Shown in pieces: positions 50,008 to 60,280 of a stretch of 64,000 nt of DNA. Under the pieces are notes generated by a model. It was not told where the DNA came from, searched no databases, and saw only the letters and a list, made by a program, of their open reading frames with translations. This stretch comes from Kappaphycus alvarezii (taxonomy: Eukaryota > Rhodophyta > Florideophyceae > Gigartinales > Solieriaceae), in assembly GCA_002205965.3 (NCBI GenBank), contig NADL03000675.1, positions 558,001 through 622,000 on the forward strand, given 5' to 3'. Position numbers and translations under genes: made by a program. The stretch's first letter is position 1, and the number at the start of each line of letters is the position of its first letter.

Positions 50008-50371
50008 TGTGGATAAAAAGTAGGTGCGTTAATACACGGAAAAGTCTAAAACTTGGAGGTGGTTTTTTGAGTTATAAATGTGCTGATTGATGATGTTCTG
50101 ATCGACCTTTGTCCTAGCTTAGGAGAGGTTCTTATATACTGATTTTCTGGACTAGCTATTGTAACCCTTAAGCCGCTTGAGTCAGGCATGACTCTTCAGA
50201 TGCTTTGATCCGACGGAAGGGTTGGTACAGTAACATACTGTAAAGAGCAGGTCCTGATAGAGGATACTGTAGACGCTTTGGCCTTGTAAATCTACGGTAT
50301 TCTACTGTACTCGAGAGTACTGTAAGAGCCTTGGATGTAAGAGTCAGGAGCATCGGAGTTGCTTCTTCACA
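50008..50371 (-). repeat. 5' LTR of the copia element
   Basis: 364 bp, same termini as the other LTR. It is longer mainly through three 5 bp insertions of TGTAC-type units (near 50233, 50307 and 50322 in plus coordinates). It should carry the element's promoter. Confidence 0.85.
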
Positions 50372-50394
50372 CAATCCCTTTGAGATCTACAGCA

Positions 50395-50460
50395 CTGTAC
50401 AGTATTACGTACAATACAGTATGGTACTGTACTCTTCAGTACTGTACAGTACTGTACCAT
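50395..50460. repeat. TGTAC-unit palindromic repeat upstream of the FAD protein gene
   Basis: A 66 bp tract of alternating GTACTGTAC and GTACAGTAC units, including several perfect palindromes. It ends 12-57 bp before the candidate start codons of the FAD gene and only about 25 bp beyond the copia LTR. Confidence 0.8.
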
Positions 50461-50516
50461 ATAAAAGTGCAATGGCAGCTTGCTATGGTCACGAGTGGCG
50501 CTTGGCAAGCGAAGCA

Positions 50517-51968
50517 ATGCTAGTGATCGTGCAACCTTTAGCTCAATCTCTGGAGGGAACTGCCTTTGTCCCCACAGATCTTGTCGTGTCACATCCAAGT
50601 GCAAAGTTCTCTCGTTGGGACAAAGCAACATGTCGGTCACTTCGAGCACACAGAACCATGACCAGCTGTGTCACTGCTGAACACAGTCCAAGAACGATCA
50701 TCGTCGGAGGGGGCGCAGCTGGTTTCTTTTGTGCTGTCACGCTCTCGCGGCTTTGTCAAGCACCAATTACGATACTAGAGTCAAGCCCTGAGGTCCTACA
50801 AAAGGTACGCATCAGTGGTGGAGGGCGTTGTAATGTCACATCTGGCCTGTTTCATGATGATATCTTGTCGTTTTCAGCACAGTACGCACGTGGTGCTCGG
50901 GAGATGCCTGGTATTTTGTCTCGGTTCGGGGCAAGAGATGTGGTTCAATTCTTCGAAAACGAGGGCGTTCCTTTGAAGACAGAAGAAAACGGCAAAGTAT
51001 TTCCAAAGTCGGATAGTTCGGAATCCATTATTTCCGCTTTGGTAAAGGCAGCAAAGAGGGGCGGTGTGCAGGTTAGGACAGGTGCGAGGGTTACCAACGT
51101 TGAGCCAGTTTCGCAAGGGTTCCGAGTATCTCTAAAAACGGGTGAGCACATATCTTCCTCTTTCGTTGTAATTGCGACAGGTAGTTCTCGAACACCGTAC
51201 GTCTGGGCGAAAAGTATGGGGCATCTAATTACTCCCCCGGTCCCGAGCCTGTTCAGCTTTCGAATCGATGATGACAGGCTTCAAAACTGGCAGGTGTATC
51301 GGTCTCGGATGTATCGATGGAGCTCATTGTTCGTGGTAAAGCTAAAAAGAGAGTGAGCGGCTTGCAACAACGTGGATCTCTGCTAATTACGCATTGGGGG
51401 TTGTCAGGCCCTGTTACACTCTCCCTTTCCGCATTTGGGGCCCGTCTACTCGCGGAGGAGGAATATAATATGAGCTGCATCATCAATTGGGTGCCGCAAT
51501 TGTCATTAAATGCAAAAATCGAAATGCTAAACGAAACAAAGAGGTTACTTGGCCACAAGAATATGTCAGTGGTTTCCCCTTTTCGAAAATTTCTCCCTAA
51601 TCGCCTATGGAGATACATTCTCGAGAAAGTTGAAATTGATTCACAGAATTGGGCCTCGGTGCGGAAGGATAGCTTGGAGGTACTCGCAAATCACATTCAT
51701 GCCTTTACTTGTCAGATTGCAGGCAAAGGTGAGTTCAAAGATGAATTTGTCACAGGGGTGGGGTTGCATTAAACCAAATTGATATCAAGACATTTGAAAG
51801 CAAAAAGTACCAGGTCTGTACTTTGCTGGGGAAATACTTGATGTCGACGGCAGAACTGGTGGCTTTAATCTTGAGTTTGCATGGTCGAGCGGATATATTG
51901 CTGCCTTGTCGATTGCGGAAAACGTGCTGGTACTCTATGAAAATACTGATCGGATGAACGCTAGATGA
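50517..51968 (+). CDS. HI0933/YhiN-like FAD-dependent oxidoreductase
   Basis: Flavoprotein of the HI0933/YhiN (BaiN-like) family; physiological substrate unknown. The Rossmann FAD motif [15 protein letters not shown] lies at about 50693-50737. [13 protein letters not shown] follows at about 50808-50846, the family signature. [14 protein letters not shown] is near 51166, and the C-terminal [17 protein letters not shown] at about 51815-51865 closes the FAD site. Three single-base losses break the frame, near 51290, 51735 and 51815; restoring the frame at each site recovers family sequence. Starts at 50472, 50517 or 50658 are possible. The longer forms add a 47-62 residue Ser/basic-containing leader before the fold that could be an organelle-targeting peptide (inference). 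No intron seen. Confidence 0.85.
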
Positions 51969-52212
51969 TAACCGCAATTTCGAGAGGCCCGCCAGAGGGG
52001 GCAAATTAAAAGCTGCGGCAAGATTAAGAAGCGGCCCCTTTTGGCTGAGACAAGGTCAACTGTAAAGATCAGTTTATCGATGTTCTGGCTATGTCCATGT
52101 TTCTGCAAGACACGCTTCGCACTGTGGCATCTAAAGAAGCGCAGAAAACAGTCGTGGCTCAATCGTCACGCAATAGGCTTGGAGAGGAGAGTTTGGGTCA
52201 TGTCTGATCTTA

Positions 52213-54669
52213 ACTGAGGTAAATCTCACTTTGCGCGGAGGACGATGTCTCTAATAGGTCACGGACAGCAGCCAGAGTAGCTTCCAATGCTAGGCGCATC
52301 TCTTGCACCGATACGCCAAATGTCATCCGGTGAGTACAAGTTCTTATCTTTTGAAGAGCTTGATGCACAAACCCAATCTCTCCTCTGTTTCTCCTTTGCA
52401 AGATACATTTGTCACAAGCACTTGCATGATGATCTTCGCTAGCCTGCAACCCCACTCTTCATCTGTATTTTTCTGGAGCTCTGGGATGCGTCTCAGTAAA
52501 ACGAGGACATCGGCCACACAATAGAGACATCTTCAGTACCAAACTTCTCAGCTTCCCCGCTAGGTTTGAAACCTTGTATTTCTCTCGCTACGGGGCTCAG
52601 ACCAGGGCCGTCAGCCCACTGTGTTAGAGACAGGAAGGCTATGGCGCAAAAATCGTGACCGATTTGTGTTGCAGGGAAGGAGACGTGTCACCAGCTCGGC
52701 ATGCAATCCGAGACGACTTGTTTGGTGCAAAAGTTGCTTCGCCAGCTTGATTCGGCACTCTCGCCATTGTCTTACAAAAACCCTTTCAAGCAGAGCTGCA
52801 ATGACGGCGCCGACCTCTCGGAACAACCTGCAACCGAACTCACTTATTAGGATCCGGGTGCACATAGCGAAACCGTACAGGACTGCGTCGATATCCTTCA
52901 TATCACCGATCTCATGACTCAGTACGGTTCCAACTCATGTCCCTGCCGAATTCGCTCAGCTGAAAATATACACGCTCTTCTCAGGTTACGCGTTGCCTTC
53001 ATGAGTAGCTGTCTATCTTTCGTTTCATCCGTGGCCAAGATATCCAAAGACCCCTCGGATAGACTCTGGGCTCCAGTTGCCGGAGACCCAAAGTCCTTAT
53101 CAAAAAATACCCCGTAGGCCTCCAGAACTTGTAGGAATGTCGGTAACAGGTCCGATTTGATGTCGGACTTTTGTAACGTACGATGGTACACAAGCTGGTG
53201 AAGAGGTCATCGCGGTGCGTATTCAGTGTAAGTGCGGGTGAATCATCGTAGATCAGCAAGTGAAATGCCGTCCGTGTGACGCGAGCTACAGGTACCACGA
53301 TGTTGTCGAGGCAAATTTGTTCCAGATATACAGCCACGGAGGTCAGTGCGAGCTCCCCGTCCCAGCCAGGCCTTAATGCCTCTGCTAAAACGTCGTGGGT
53401 GTGGTCCCTTCGACCCTTTTGTGGATGCGAAAGGACATTTGGATTGGTCTTTGGAATATCTAGGGACTTTGTAAAGAATGGAACTGGGGCAGAATACTTT
53501 TCCCTTCGTTCAACGCGTTGCAACTCCTTCTTGTCTTCCTCACATGCAATTTCTCGAATCTCGGCCTCCCCCTGGGATAAGACGTCGGAATCCAATGCGA
53601 GCTCTTGCTTCATATGTTCAATCTCTTTCTCCTCTTCGGCCTTTGCAGTCTTTTCTTTTTCCATGGCCTTTAGCTTGTTGAAGACATTCTTCGAACTTGC
53701 GCGAGGCCCATGAACGAGTCCCCGAATACACTAAACCCTAATCCTTTCCCAGCAAAATGTTTCGAAGGACTGAATCTGACAGTCTCTTTGCTACTTCGAA
53801 GAGACCTCCTTACAACCGCTGGTGGTTCCGTTGGCGCCAACTCTTTCGCATACAAGTCAGCCAGACTATCATCATCGCTATCCTCTGACGAAGGCTTTAA
53901 ATTCGAATTGGCCGGCGCCTTTCCATCTTCCAAACGCTTATTCTTCATCTCCACCGGTTGTTGAGATGCCGGTCGCTTGGACATGGGGACATCACGTGGC
54001 ACTTCGGCCCTTCGCTTTCCAGGGGACACAGACCTTGATCGTGAAGTTTCATCACGACTGCAGTCGAGGGCCTCCAACTGAGATTGGATCTCTATTCCTT
54101 CTTGACTCATTGCCGGCTCAACGTGATCTGAGTCTGTGTGCATCTCCGGTTCAGGCGGATAGGTGTCGACTTCCATTAGAGAGTGGGTCTTTGCGGCTTT
54201 CCCCGTCTCTGTATGTTGGCCTGCGATGACTTTGGATTTGCGTTTGTGCATGGGTGGAAAATTGCGGTTGAGGACGTGATTGTCTTCATCACTGGCGTTA
54301 CTGTCACTGGTTGAAGCAGAGTTGACGCTGAGATGATAGGATTTGGAAACCGGGTCCGGGCGATCAACTGGGGATATTGGATTCGGGGCGGTGGATCGCG
54401 GTGGCTGTTGTGGGATGTGAGATGTGTTGGATGGCGGACAGGGTGTTGCAGTGGGGGATCTCTGTGGTTTTTTCGTTTCCGGGCGAGGGACTGGAGGTGA
54501 AAAACTCGGAAATGGAACGTTGTTTCCTGCAAAGAATGATGGAGAGGAGGGTTTAGATATTCGTTCGAAGTTGAAGACATTACTGCGGCGCTCGTGAAAG
54601 AATGATGTTGTAACTTACGGGTCCGGGGTTTGACGGCGGTGGTTTGTCGAGTTCGGGATCGAGAGGCAT
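52213..54669 (-). CDS. unrecognised nuclear-looking protein with disordered N-half and helical C-half
   Basis: Exon 1 (54619-54669) encodes MPLDPELDKPPPSNPGP and ends in GTAAGT; exon 2 starts near 54527 after TTTGCAG. About 280 residues of Pro/Ser/acidic disordered sequence follow, with basic clusters (SPGKRRAEVPRDVPMSKRP) that could be nuclear signals. Next is the segment RFSPSKHFAGKGLGFSVFGD, a charged coiled coil (about 53530-53660) and then helical repeats (DLLPTFLQVLEAYGVFFD; GAVIAALLERVFVRQW; EMRLALEATLAAVRDLL) to a stop at 52213. The disordered half is free of frameshifts for about 850 bp, whereas the helical half needs several. I do not recognise the family. Scaffold proteins of chromosome-maintenance complexes have this layout, but that is a guess. 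Divergent from the FUN14 gene. Confidence 0.55.
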
Positions 54670-54939
54670 GGCGATAGGTGGAGATGGTTACGGTGCCAGA
54701 ATTGCTCAGACCTGGCACTTGATAGGCGGCGCAGAGAGTAAAGTCGTCCAAATGATGATTCCGCAATGCCTTGCTGCATCGCAGATTTAATCGCAAAATG
54801 TTGTGGTGCCTCGAATGCCAGTATCACTTTATTTTGGTTTTACTGACGTTTCGGTTCACAGTGACCGCTGGCTGGCCGTTCGGTGCATCCGGTGCTGTTT
54901 TTGGCGCGCTTTCCGGACATGAATCTAAAGCTGTACAGC

Positions 54940-55080
54940 TACATGTACTGTACTGATCTTTCCGTTACGGTACGGTAGTAGTGCACAGCCTGCGGGAAAA
55001 CATTATTTACAGTGCATTCCATGCTGAATTACAGTGCAACATATCCTCTCGGTCAACTGTACTGTACTGTACATTTACTA
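54940..55080. repeat. TGTAC-unit cluster between divergent genes
   Basis: ACATGTACTGTACTG (about 54941-54955), GTACGGTA units and CTGTACTGTACTGTAC (about 55056-55072) occupy the 545 bp between the unknown nuclear protein (minus, ATG 54669) and FUN14 (plus, ATG 55215). This is a likely shared promoter region. Confidence 0.7.
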
Positions 55081-55214
55081 AAATCGTGTACAGTGCTGCA
55101 TGCTAAGCTCTACGGAACAGTATTGACCGATCGTAAATCACATCGCCCTCTTCAAAGCAGACCCTCGGCAGCTTCCTCTCCATCCACGCCCTCTCATCAC
55201 AATCAACCCCCGCC

Positions 55215-55640
55215 ATGTCCCAGCTCCTTACCTTCCACCACCCCTTACATTCTTTCCATCGATCCACTGTCAGTCTTCCACTCACACCCGCCGACCTCGC
55301 CACGTCGTATCGGCAACCCAACTTCCCCCTCAACTCGAATCTATTTCAATCTGCAACCGGTACGCAATTGACCGCCGGCAGTCTCCTCGGCTTTGCAACA
55401 GGTTACGCCGCCAAACGCATTGGACAATTGCTCCTTGTTCTGGTCGGCGTTCAGGTCGTCGCGGTACAGCTCATGGCAAAACGAGGATGGTTGGTTATGG
55501 ACTGGGATCGTGTTACCGAGGATCTTGCCCCACATGTCGAGAGGAACCGAGTCGATCGGTTGTGGGAAATTGCAAAGTTTCGCGTACCTTTTGCGGGAGC
55601 GTTTTCGGCGGGATGTTACGCTGGCTTTCGCTGGACATGA
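55215..55640 (+). CDS. FUN14 domain protein
   Basis: Small membrane protein of the FUN14 (FUNDC1/FUNDC2) family; animal and yeast members sit in the mitochondrial outer membrane and act in mitophagy or contact sites. The complete 141-residue frame is intact in one exon. The domain occupies residues about 50-141, with GSLLGFATGYAAKRIGQLLL as first membrane helix and family motif, VLVGVQVVAVQLMAKRGWLV as second, and AGAFSAGCYAGFRW at the C-terminus. The 50-residue N-terminus is hydrophilic, Ser/Thr/Pro-rich, and lacks an obvious LIR motif (Y/W-x-x-L), so a mitophagy role cannot be assumed. It is the only conserved gene here without a frameshift. Confidence 0.9.
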   Translation: MSQLLTFHHPLHSFHRSTVSLPLTPADLATSYRQPNFPLNSNLFQSATGTQLTAGSLLGFATGYAAKRIGQLLLVLVGVQVVAVQLMAKRGWLVMDWDRVTEDLAPHVERNRVDRLWEIAKFRVPFAGAFSAGCYAGFRWT

Positions 55641-56030
55641 CATGATCTGAGAAAGGTGCAGGTTGCGGCTATGGTGGCAAGCAGTTGTTGCTGGGAAGCG
55701 GTTCCCATAATCGCTTCGACTTGCCACATTTAAGGCGGGGAAACTGGCGTGCGGAAATGTGTCAACTGATCACATGCGCACTAGCTGACAGGTATTTAGA
55801 TCCAACTGGCAACAACGTTGGCGCAATGTTCGCAGAAACCACGACGTGGTACTGACAGATTTTCTTAGAGACAAAAGATACGTAAAGGTGTAGCTTCCAG
55901 TACTGTCGCGCTAATCGCCAGCGTTACTAGATTGCAGATGTGGCAATTTCTACGTTGCGGTTTGCTAAGTACCGCATGTTCTCTCTCAGGATCACGCAGG
56001 GAACAAATCCCAAATCAAGGCACAGTTCAT

Positions 56031-59000
56031 CTAGCCAAGAACCTCAGAAACAACATCCTTAATTCCATCGAATCCTACAAACGGCAGCTCTGCGTGCGAA
56101 TATTCCTCCAGTAACTCATCAAATTCAGTGTGTACAACGCGAAAGAAGACCATCTTTGCCACATCGTCCGAGAGATTGATACCATTGGCAATGCCACATC
56201 TTTGATGAACAATAACCGCATCTCCCATACCCATAAGGACACGCTTTGGATGCCCACATCGACCTTCTTCTTTCGAAAGGCTGGCAACACATTGTCCGTG
56301 GGACACTGCACAAGCAATAACACGATTGTCATGAAATAACAGATTAGAACCGGTATGAGATCAAAAACCGTAAAGATGAAAATGAAACTCTCTCTAACAA
56401 CCTACCTCTTCCCGCAGAGCCTCCGACATGGCCACATGTGTCAACAGATGAGAGCCTGCATCACGCAAAATGAAATCAAACAGTTAGCACAGGATCACTC
56501 CGCACGCCTTTCTTCCAAAATGTCAAGACTTTTTGCACGTACCTGGCCACACTGTAAACTGCCCGCGATTTTCGTCCTCATCTACCCCTCCGAAATGGCG
56601 ACACCAACTAGAAGGTTGAAATCCGCTCCAAGTCCTTTAGATCCATGCATGGGCTGGGCTAACTTCCACTGCTTCCTCGGGTGTGACGCTGTCTTTTTCA
56701 TCCCTTTCTCTACGAATTCCTCATTCGCATTAATGTATGATATATCTGCCATGTCTTCGCGGATGGCAATATGGCCATTCCCTAACAACTGTTCACAAGC
56801 GTCAACGAGCCCGCTCTTGAAAAACAGATCCTTGATCATGGGTTTACGCTTCACCTTCTTCAAAAAGGCAGGAACCGGGTCTTTCGAACCAATTCTCTTC
56901 TTACCATTCATGTGATACAGTCCTTCTTCATACGCCTTGTCAGTCACGGATAGAGCTGCGTCGATAAGGCTTGCAGAGACGGCTTCAGGTAACACGACGA
57001 AGCCGTCCTTGATGAACTCCTCCTTCATGCCACTCGTCATCTTGTAGCTTCCAAATTCCTCCGGGGAGGAGCTCGCAGCCAGTTCAGATTTTCCCTCCGT
57101 TTAGCAGCGTTCCTGTCAAACTCAGTCACTCCTTCAGGAAGGAGATCCTTTAGTCCATCAAAGCCAACCCACGGTGTAGGAGACCGTACAAAGTCATGCA
57201 GAAGGCTGTCCAGCCGTTTGTCAATTGCTCGGAAGTATACATTAATCCTTACAACGTTACTAAGGTTGATACCAGCTGCATGAGCGAGTCGTTGATGAGC
57301 AATAAACGCATCCCCGGGACGAAAGAAGAGCACGCTCGGGGTCTCCGACATCGACTTTCTGTTCCTTGAAAGTGCGAACAACATCGTTAGCAGGGGTCTT
57401 CCCGAGTCAAATCATCGAGTTCAAATTGGTTACAAATAGGGGTCAGTACAAGCTGCGGAAATGCTATGAGACATGAAATTGATGAAGAAACTTCTGCAAC
57501 ATGGCATTCCTTACCTGTGCGATTACATCCGACAGTGCAGTATGGGTTTTGAGATGTGAACCTGTGAAAAGAAATGTTCGAAGGTCAGCAACTATGGACC
57601 ATAGCAAATGTATGAATGAGATTCGAGAAGAAGGATTGACACCACATACCTCTCCAAATAGTGAACTGGCCCCTGTTTTCATCAATATATTGACCATCAG
57701 ACAGACAAACGCCCATCAACAAGGAGAAGTCGGACCCTACAGCAGCGTACTTTCCATGACCAGCATCAATATGCCATCTCAACTTCGGGTGCGGCTCATC
57801 CATGCTCTTGCCCTGGGCCATAAACACCTCACTAGGGCTTGTATACGCAATTTGCCCTTGACCGTCCCGGATGATAACATTACCCTTACCGAGAAGCTCC
57901 TCCGCCGCGTTGAATAAAACGCTGCCGTACAGAAGATCCAAAACCTCCGGAGATCGCTTGATCGGTTTGTGGAAGCCGGGAACTGGATGCTTCGACCCCG
58001 GCTTTGTCACACCATTAATATTGTACTGCTTCTTTTCCACAGCCTCTTGGATCCGGCTCAAAGCAGATGCAACTTTACCCTCGGGTACCGCGCCGGGAAA
58101 ACAAGGAATCCATCTCGAATGAAGGTTTCTTTTTGCTCCGTCGTGAGCACGACGCCGTCGCTAGGTGACTGTGCCGGGGTTACACCAGGAGCGAGTTTAC
58201 TCCCTACGTTGGCGTTTCCATCGCTCTCGCCTGCGGAAAACTCCGTGGCTTCCTCCTCAACGAAATCGGCAAGGCCTGCGAATCCCACCCACGGCAAATG
58301 TGAGTGAATTTGCTGGTCGACAATTGAATCTGTATGTGAGTGGGCAATGCGGAAAACCACGCTGCGTCGGGGCGTTTCCACCAGATTTGGGGCAGCGCCT
58401 ATGGCAAGCTTTTGATGAGCAATGAGAACGTCACCAGGTTCCAAATGCAATCGGAGGGGATCGCCACAATCGGCCCTGTCTTTTTCGTGATGCAGAATTT
58501 TGAGAGCATCGTCACCATCGGACATCTGTTTGATTTTGGAAGAAAGCAAAGGTTTCAAAGCGGAGTTAGCAATAGAAAACCACGGCAATGTATTGTTCCA
58601 TATCGGATCACCAGCATCAACTTACATTCCGCACAGTGTCCGCAATCGCAGTTTGCGTCTTGAAATGGGATCCTGATCAAAGCAAGATAACGGACAAGTC
58701 AGTTTTCGCTAGTCGAAAGGCAAAGCCCGCATGGACGTGGGTCAAGGTATGGAACGAAGAAAAGGAGACACATACCGGGCCAGACGACAACCTGACCGCG
58801 CTGTTCATCGGCGTTTTGGTCGCCGAAAGGGCAACATTAATCATGACACTATACCCAGCCCCCTTCTTTGAATGTTTACCCATGCCTGCGTAAACCTTCC
58901 ACCTCCGTACTGGATGCGGACGGTTGATTTTCATGCCGCGTTTGACAAAGACTTGACAGGTGGGGACGACATCGAGGTGTCCGATATTTCCAGCGACAAC

Positions 59001-59291
59001 AGCAAAATCAGTACCTAGTAAGTCCTCAGCAGTTTCAAACAGGCCCGCCTTGAACAGCAAATCTGTAACTTGCGGAGCCTCTGCTGTCTCCCTTTGAAAG
59101 CGATAGGTGGGAATGTCTTCACCGAGAATTTTGCGCGTGTCTTGCTTGAAGTTTCCATCTGCTTCGACTTTGTCGATGAATTGGTTGGCAGTGGAAATGA
59201 GATTTTCGGGCACAACAGTTCGAAGAATGATGTATCCATCCTTGACAAAGGCAAGCTTTTGCTCGTCAGATAAGAGCAGCGGTTCAGCCAT
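56031..59291 (-). CDS. triple-domain phytanoyl-CoA dioxygenase (PhyH) family protein
   Basis: One gene encoding three tandem PhyH-type 2-oxoglutarate/Fe(II) dioxygenase domains. Seven exons: 59291-58776, 58672-58626, 58525-57650, 57561-57515, 57397-56543, 56455-56406, 56305-56031, with GT-AG introns of 87-117 bp. Each domain starts with an LSDEQKLAFVKDGYIIL-like helix, has a WPG/SH junction at a micro-exon and ends PWVGFAGL or FVGFDGI. The linker between domains 1 and 2, and that between 2 and 3, is each encoded within a single exon, so this is a fusion, not three genes. Domain 2 keeps HID (57765-57773) and LAHAAG (distal His). Domains 1 and 3 have KVY and KLA at the HxD position and Ile at the distal His. 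Six or seven single-base shifts, mostly lost G/C in homopolymers, interrupt the exons. Confidence 0.85.
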
Positions 59292-59629
59292 GATAGTGGT
59301 GATGATGAGGGAAACGAGCAGAGGGATCAAAAGGAGGGAGCTGAGGACAGAGCGAGGGGAATCCAGGTTGCAATCTTTTTTTTTGTCTGTTGGCTTATGT
59401 AATGCGGTAGGCCGTTCTGGGATGGTAGTTGGTGCGCTGGACGGGATGAGACAAAGAAGCCTCAAAGCGAGGCGGTGATGGTTGAGGCTGACATTGTCGG
59501 GAGAGCACTCGACACGTTATGCCACAAGTGTTGTGCATCCTTGCTGTTTCCTTTTTGACAGCGTGGCGTATTTCATTGGTTGCTTGATTGGGATCATATG
59601 CTACTTTGGATTTGTTATTGGCGCAGAAT

Positions 59630-60010
59630 AATTGGCACCTACCAGTACAGTAGTATATGTCCATCCTGTTTTGTACAAATCTGTTGAGATTTTATGATAG
59701 TACCAGTATGTATCATACCCTTGAAGGGTAGATTTTGATACCGTGTCACAATTACTAAAGCACTCCAGCAGTGTCAGGATTTGAACGTTTTTCAATACTG
59801 CAAGAAAGACTGTCATTTCATATCTCGTCTCCAAAGCGCTGCACTTTGCCATGTTTTGTCACGCTGGCAGGCAGTCGCCAAAATTCGCTTTTCGCTGGTG
59901 AATGTCACCAGCTTCGTTTGAACCCAACTAGATTCCCTGTGATAGCTTCCTCTCGGGGAAAAGAGACCCATGCACTGCAACAGTAGTAAGTACTACTACC
60001 GTACTGCAAC
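59630..60010. repeat. scattered TGTAC/AGTAC units upstream of the PhyH gene
   Basis: CCAGTACAGTAGTA (about 59643), TAGTACCAGTA (about 59698) and AGTAGTAAGTACTACTACCG (about 59982) lie 350-720 bp upstream of the PhyH start. The units are looser than in the other clusters. Confidence 0.5.
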
Positions 60011-60280
60011 TTCCATTACCACGCAGCGTTGGCGCGTCTCACCTTTAATCAGAGCATCGGGAATGTACAAAGTGAGCAAGTACCGGTGTTACCTGCCTGG
60101 TCAAGTCAGGTGTCTCGTAAGGTAATACACTGGTTTTGCCCATCACCAATGAAATCTTTTTCCTACCTGGAATAGAAACCAACACTAACGTCGCCGCAGT
60201 CCGCTCCGACCCGCTCTCCTATCTGTAGTGGCATAACGATCACCCCTGACGATTCTTAAATATCTCTCACCACGCCGGCA

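Larger units (their letters stand above)
44344..50371 (-). mobile_element. Ty1/copia-type LTR retrotransposon, decayed
   Basis: About 6.0 kb with two LTRs and the internal order gag, protease, integrase, reverse transcriptase, RNase H on the minus strand, which defines Ty1/copia. Flanks are TAATC (44339-44343) and CAATC (50372-50376), a probable 5 bp target duplication with one mismatch. A purine-rich tract AATAGGGGGA next to the 3' LTR fits a polypurine tract. pol is broken by many stops and shifts and the LTRs differ in length and sequence, so the copy is old and inactive. Confidence 0.85.

Noticed and set aside
53276..54229. Plus-strand frames of 135-145 codons opposite the unknown nuclear protein
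   Set aside because: Antisense shadows of the minus-strand coding frames.
54176..54796. 206-codon minus frame upstream of the unknown nuclear protein
   Set aside because: Overlaps the spliced gene in another frame; the GTAAGT donor at 54618 and TTTGCAG acceptor near 54528 with the other frame give a better model.
1..59291. Programmed frameshifting or insertional RNA editing as the cause of the broken genes
   Set aside because: Many unrelated sites, mostly in ordinary short homopolymers, without a shared slippery motif or downstream structure; assembly indels are far simpler. Listed only as an alternative to test.
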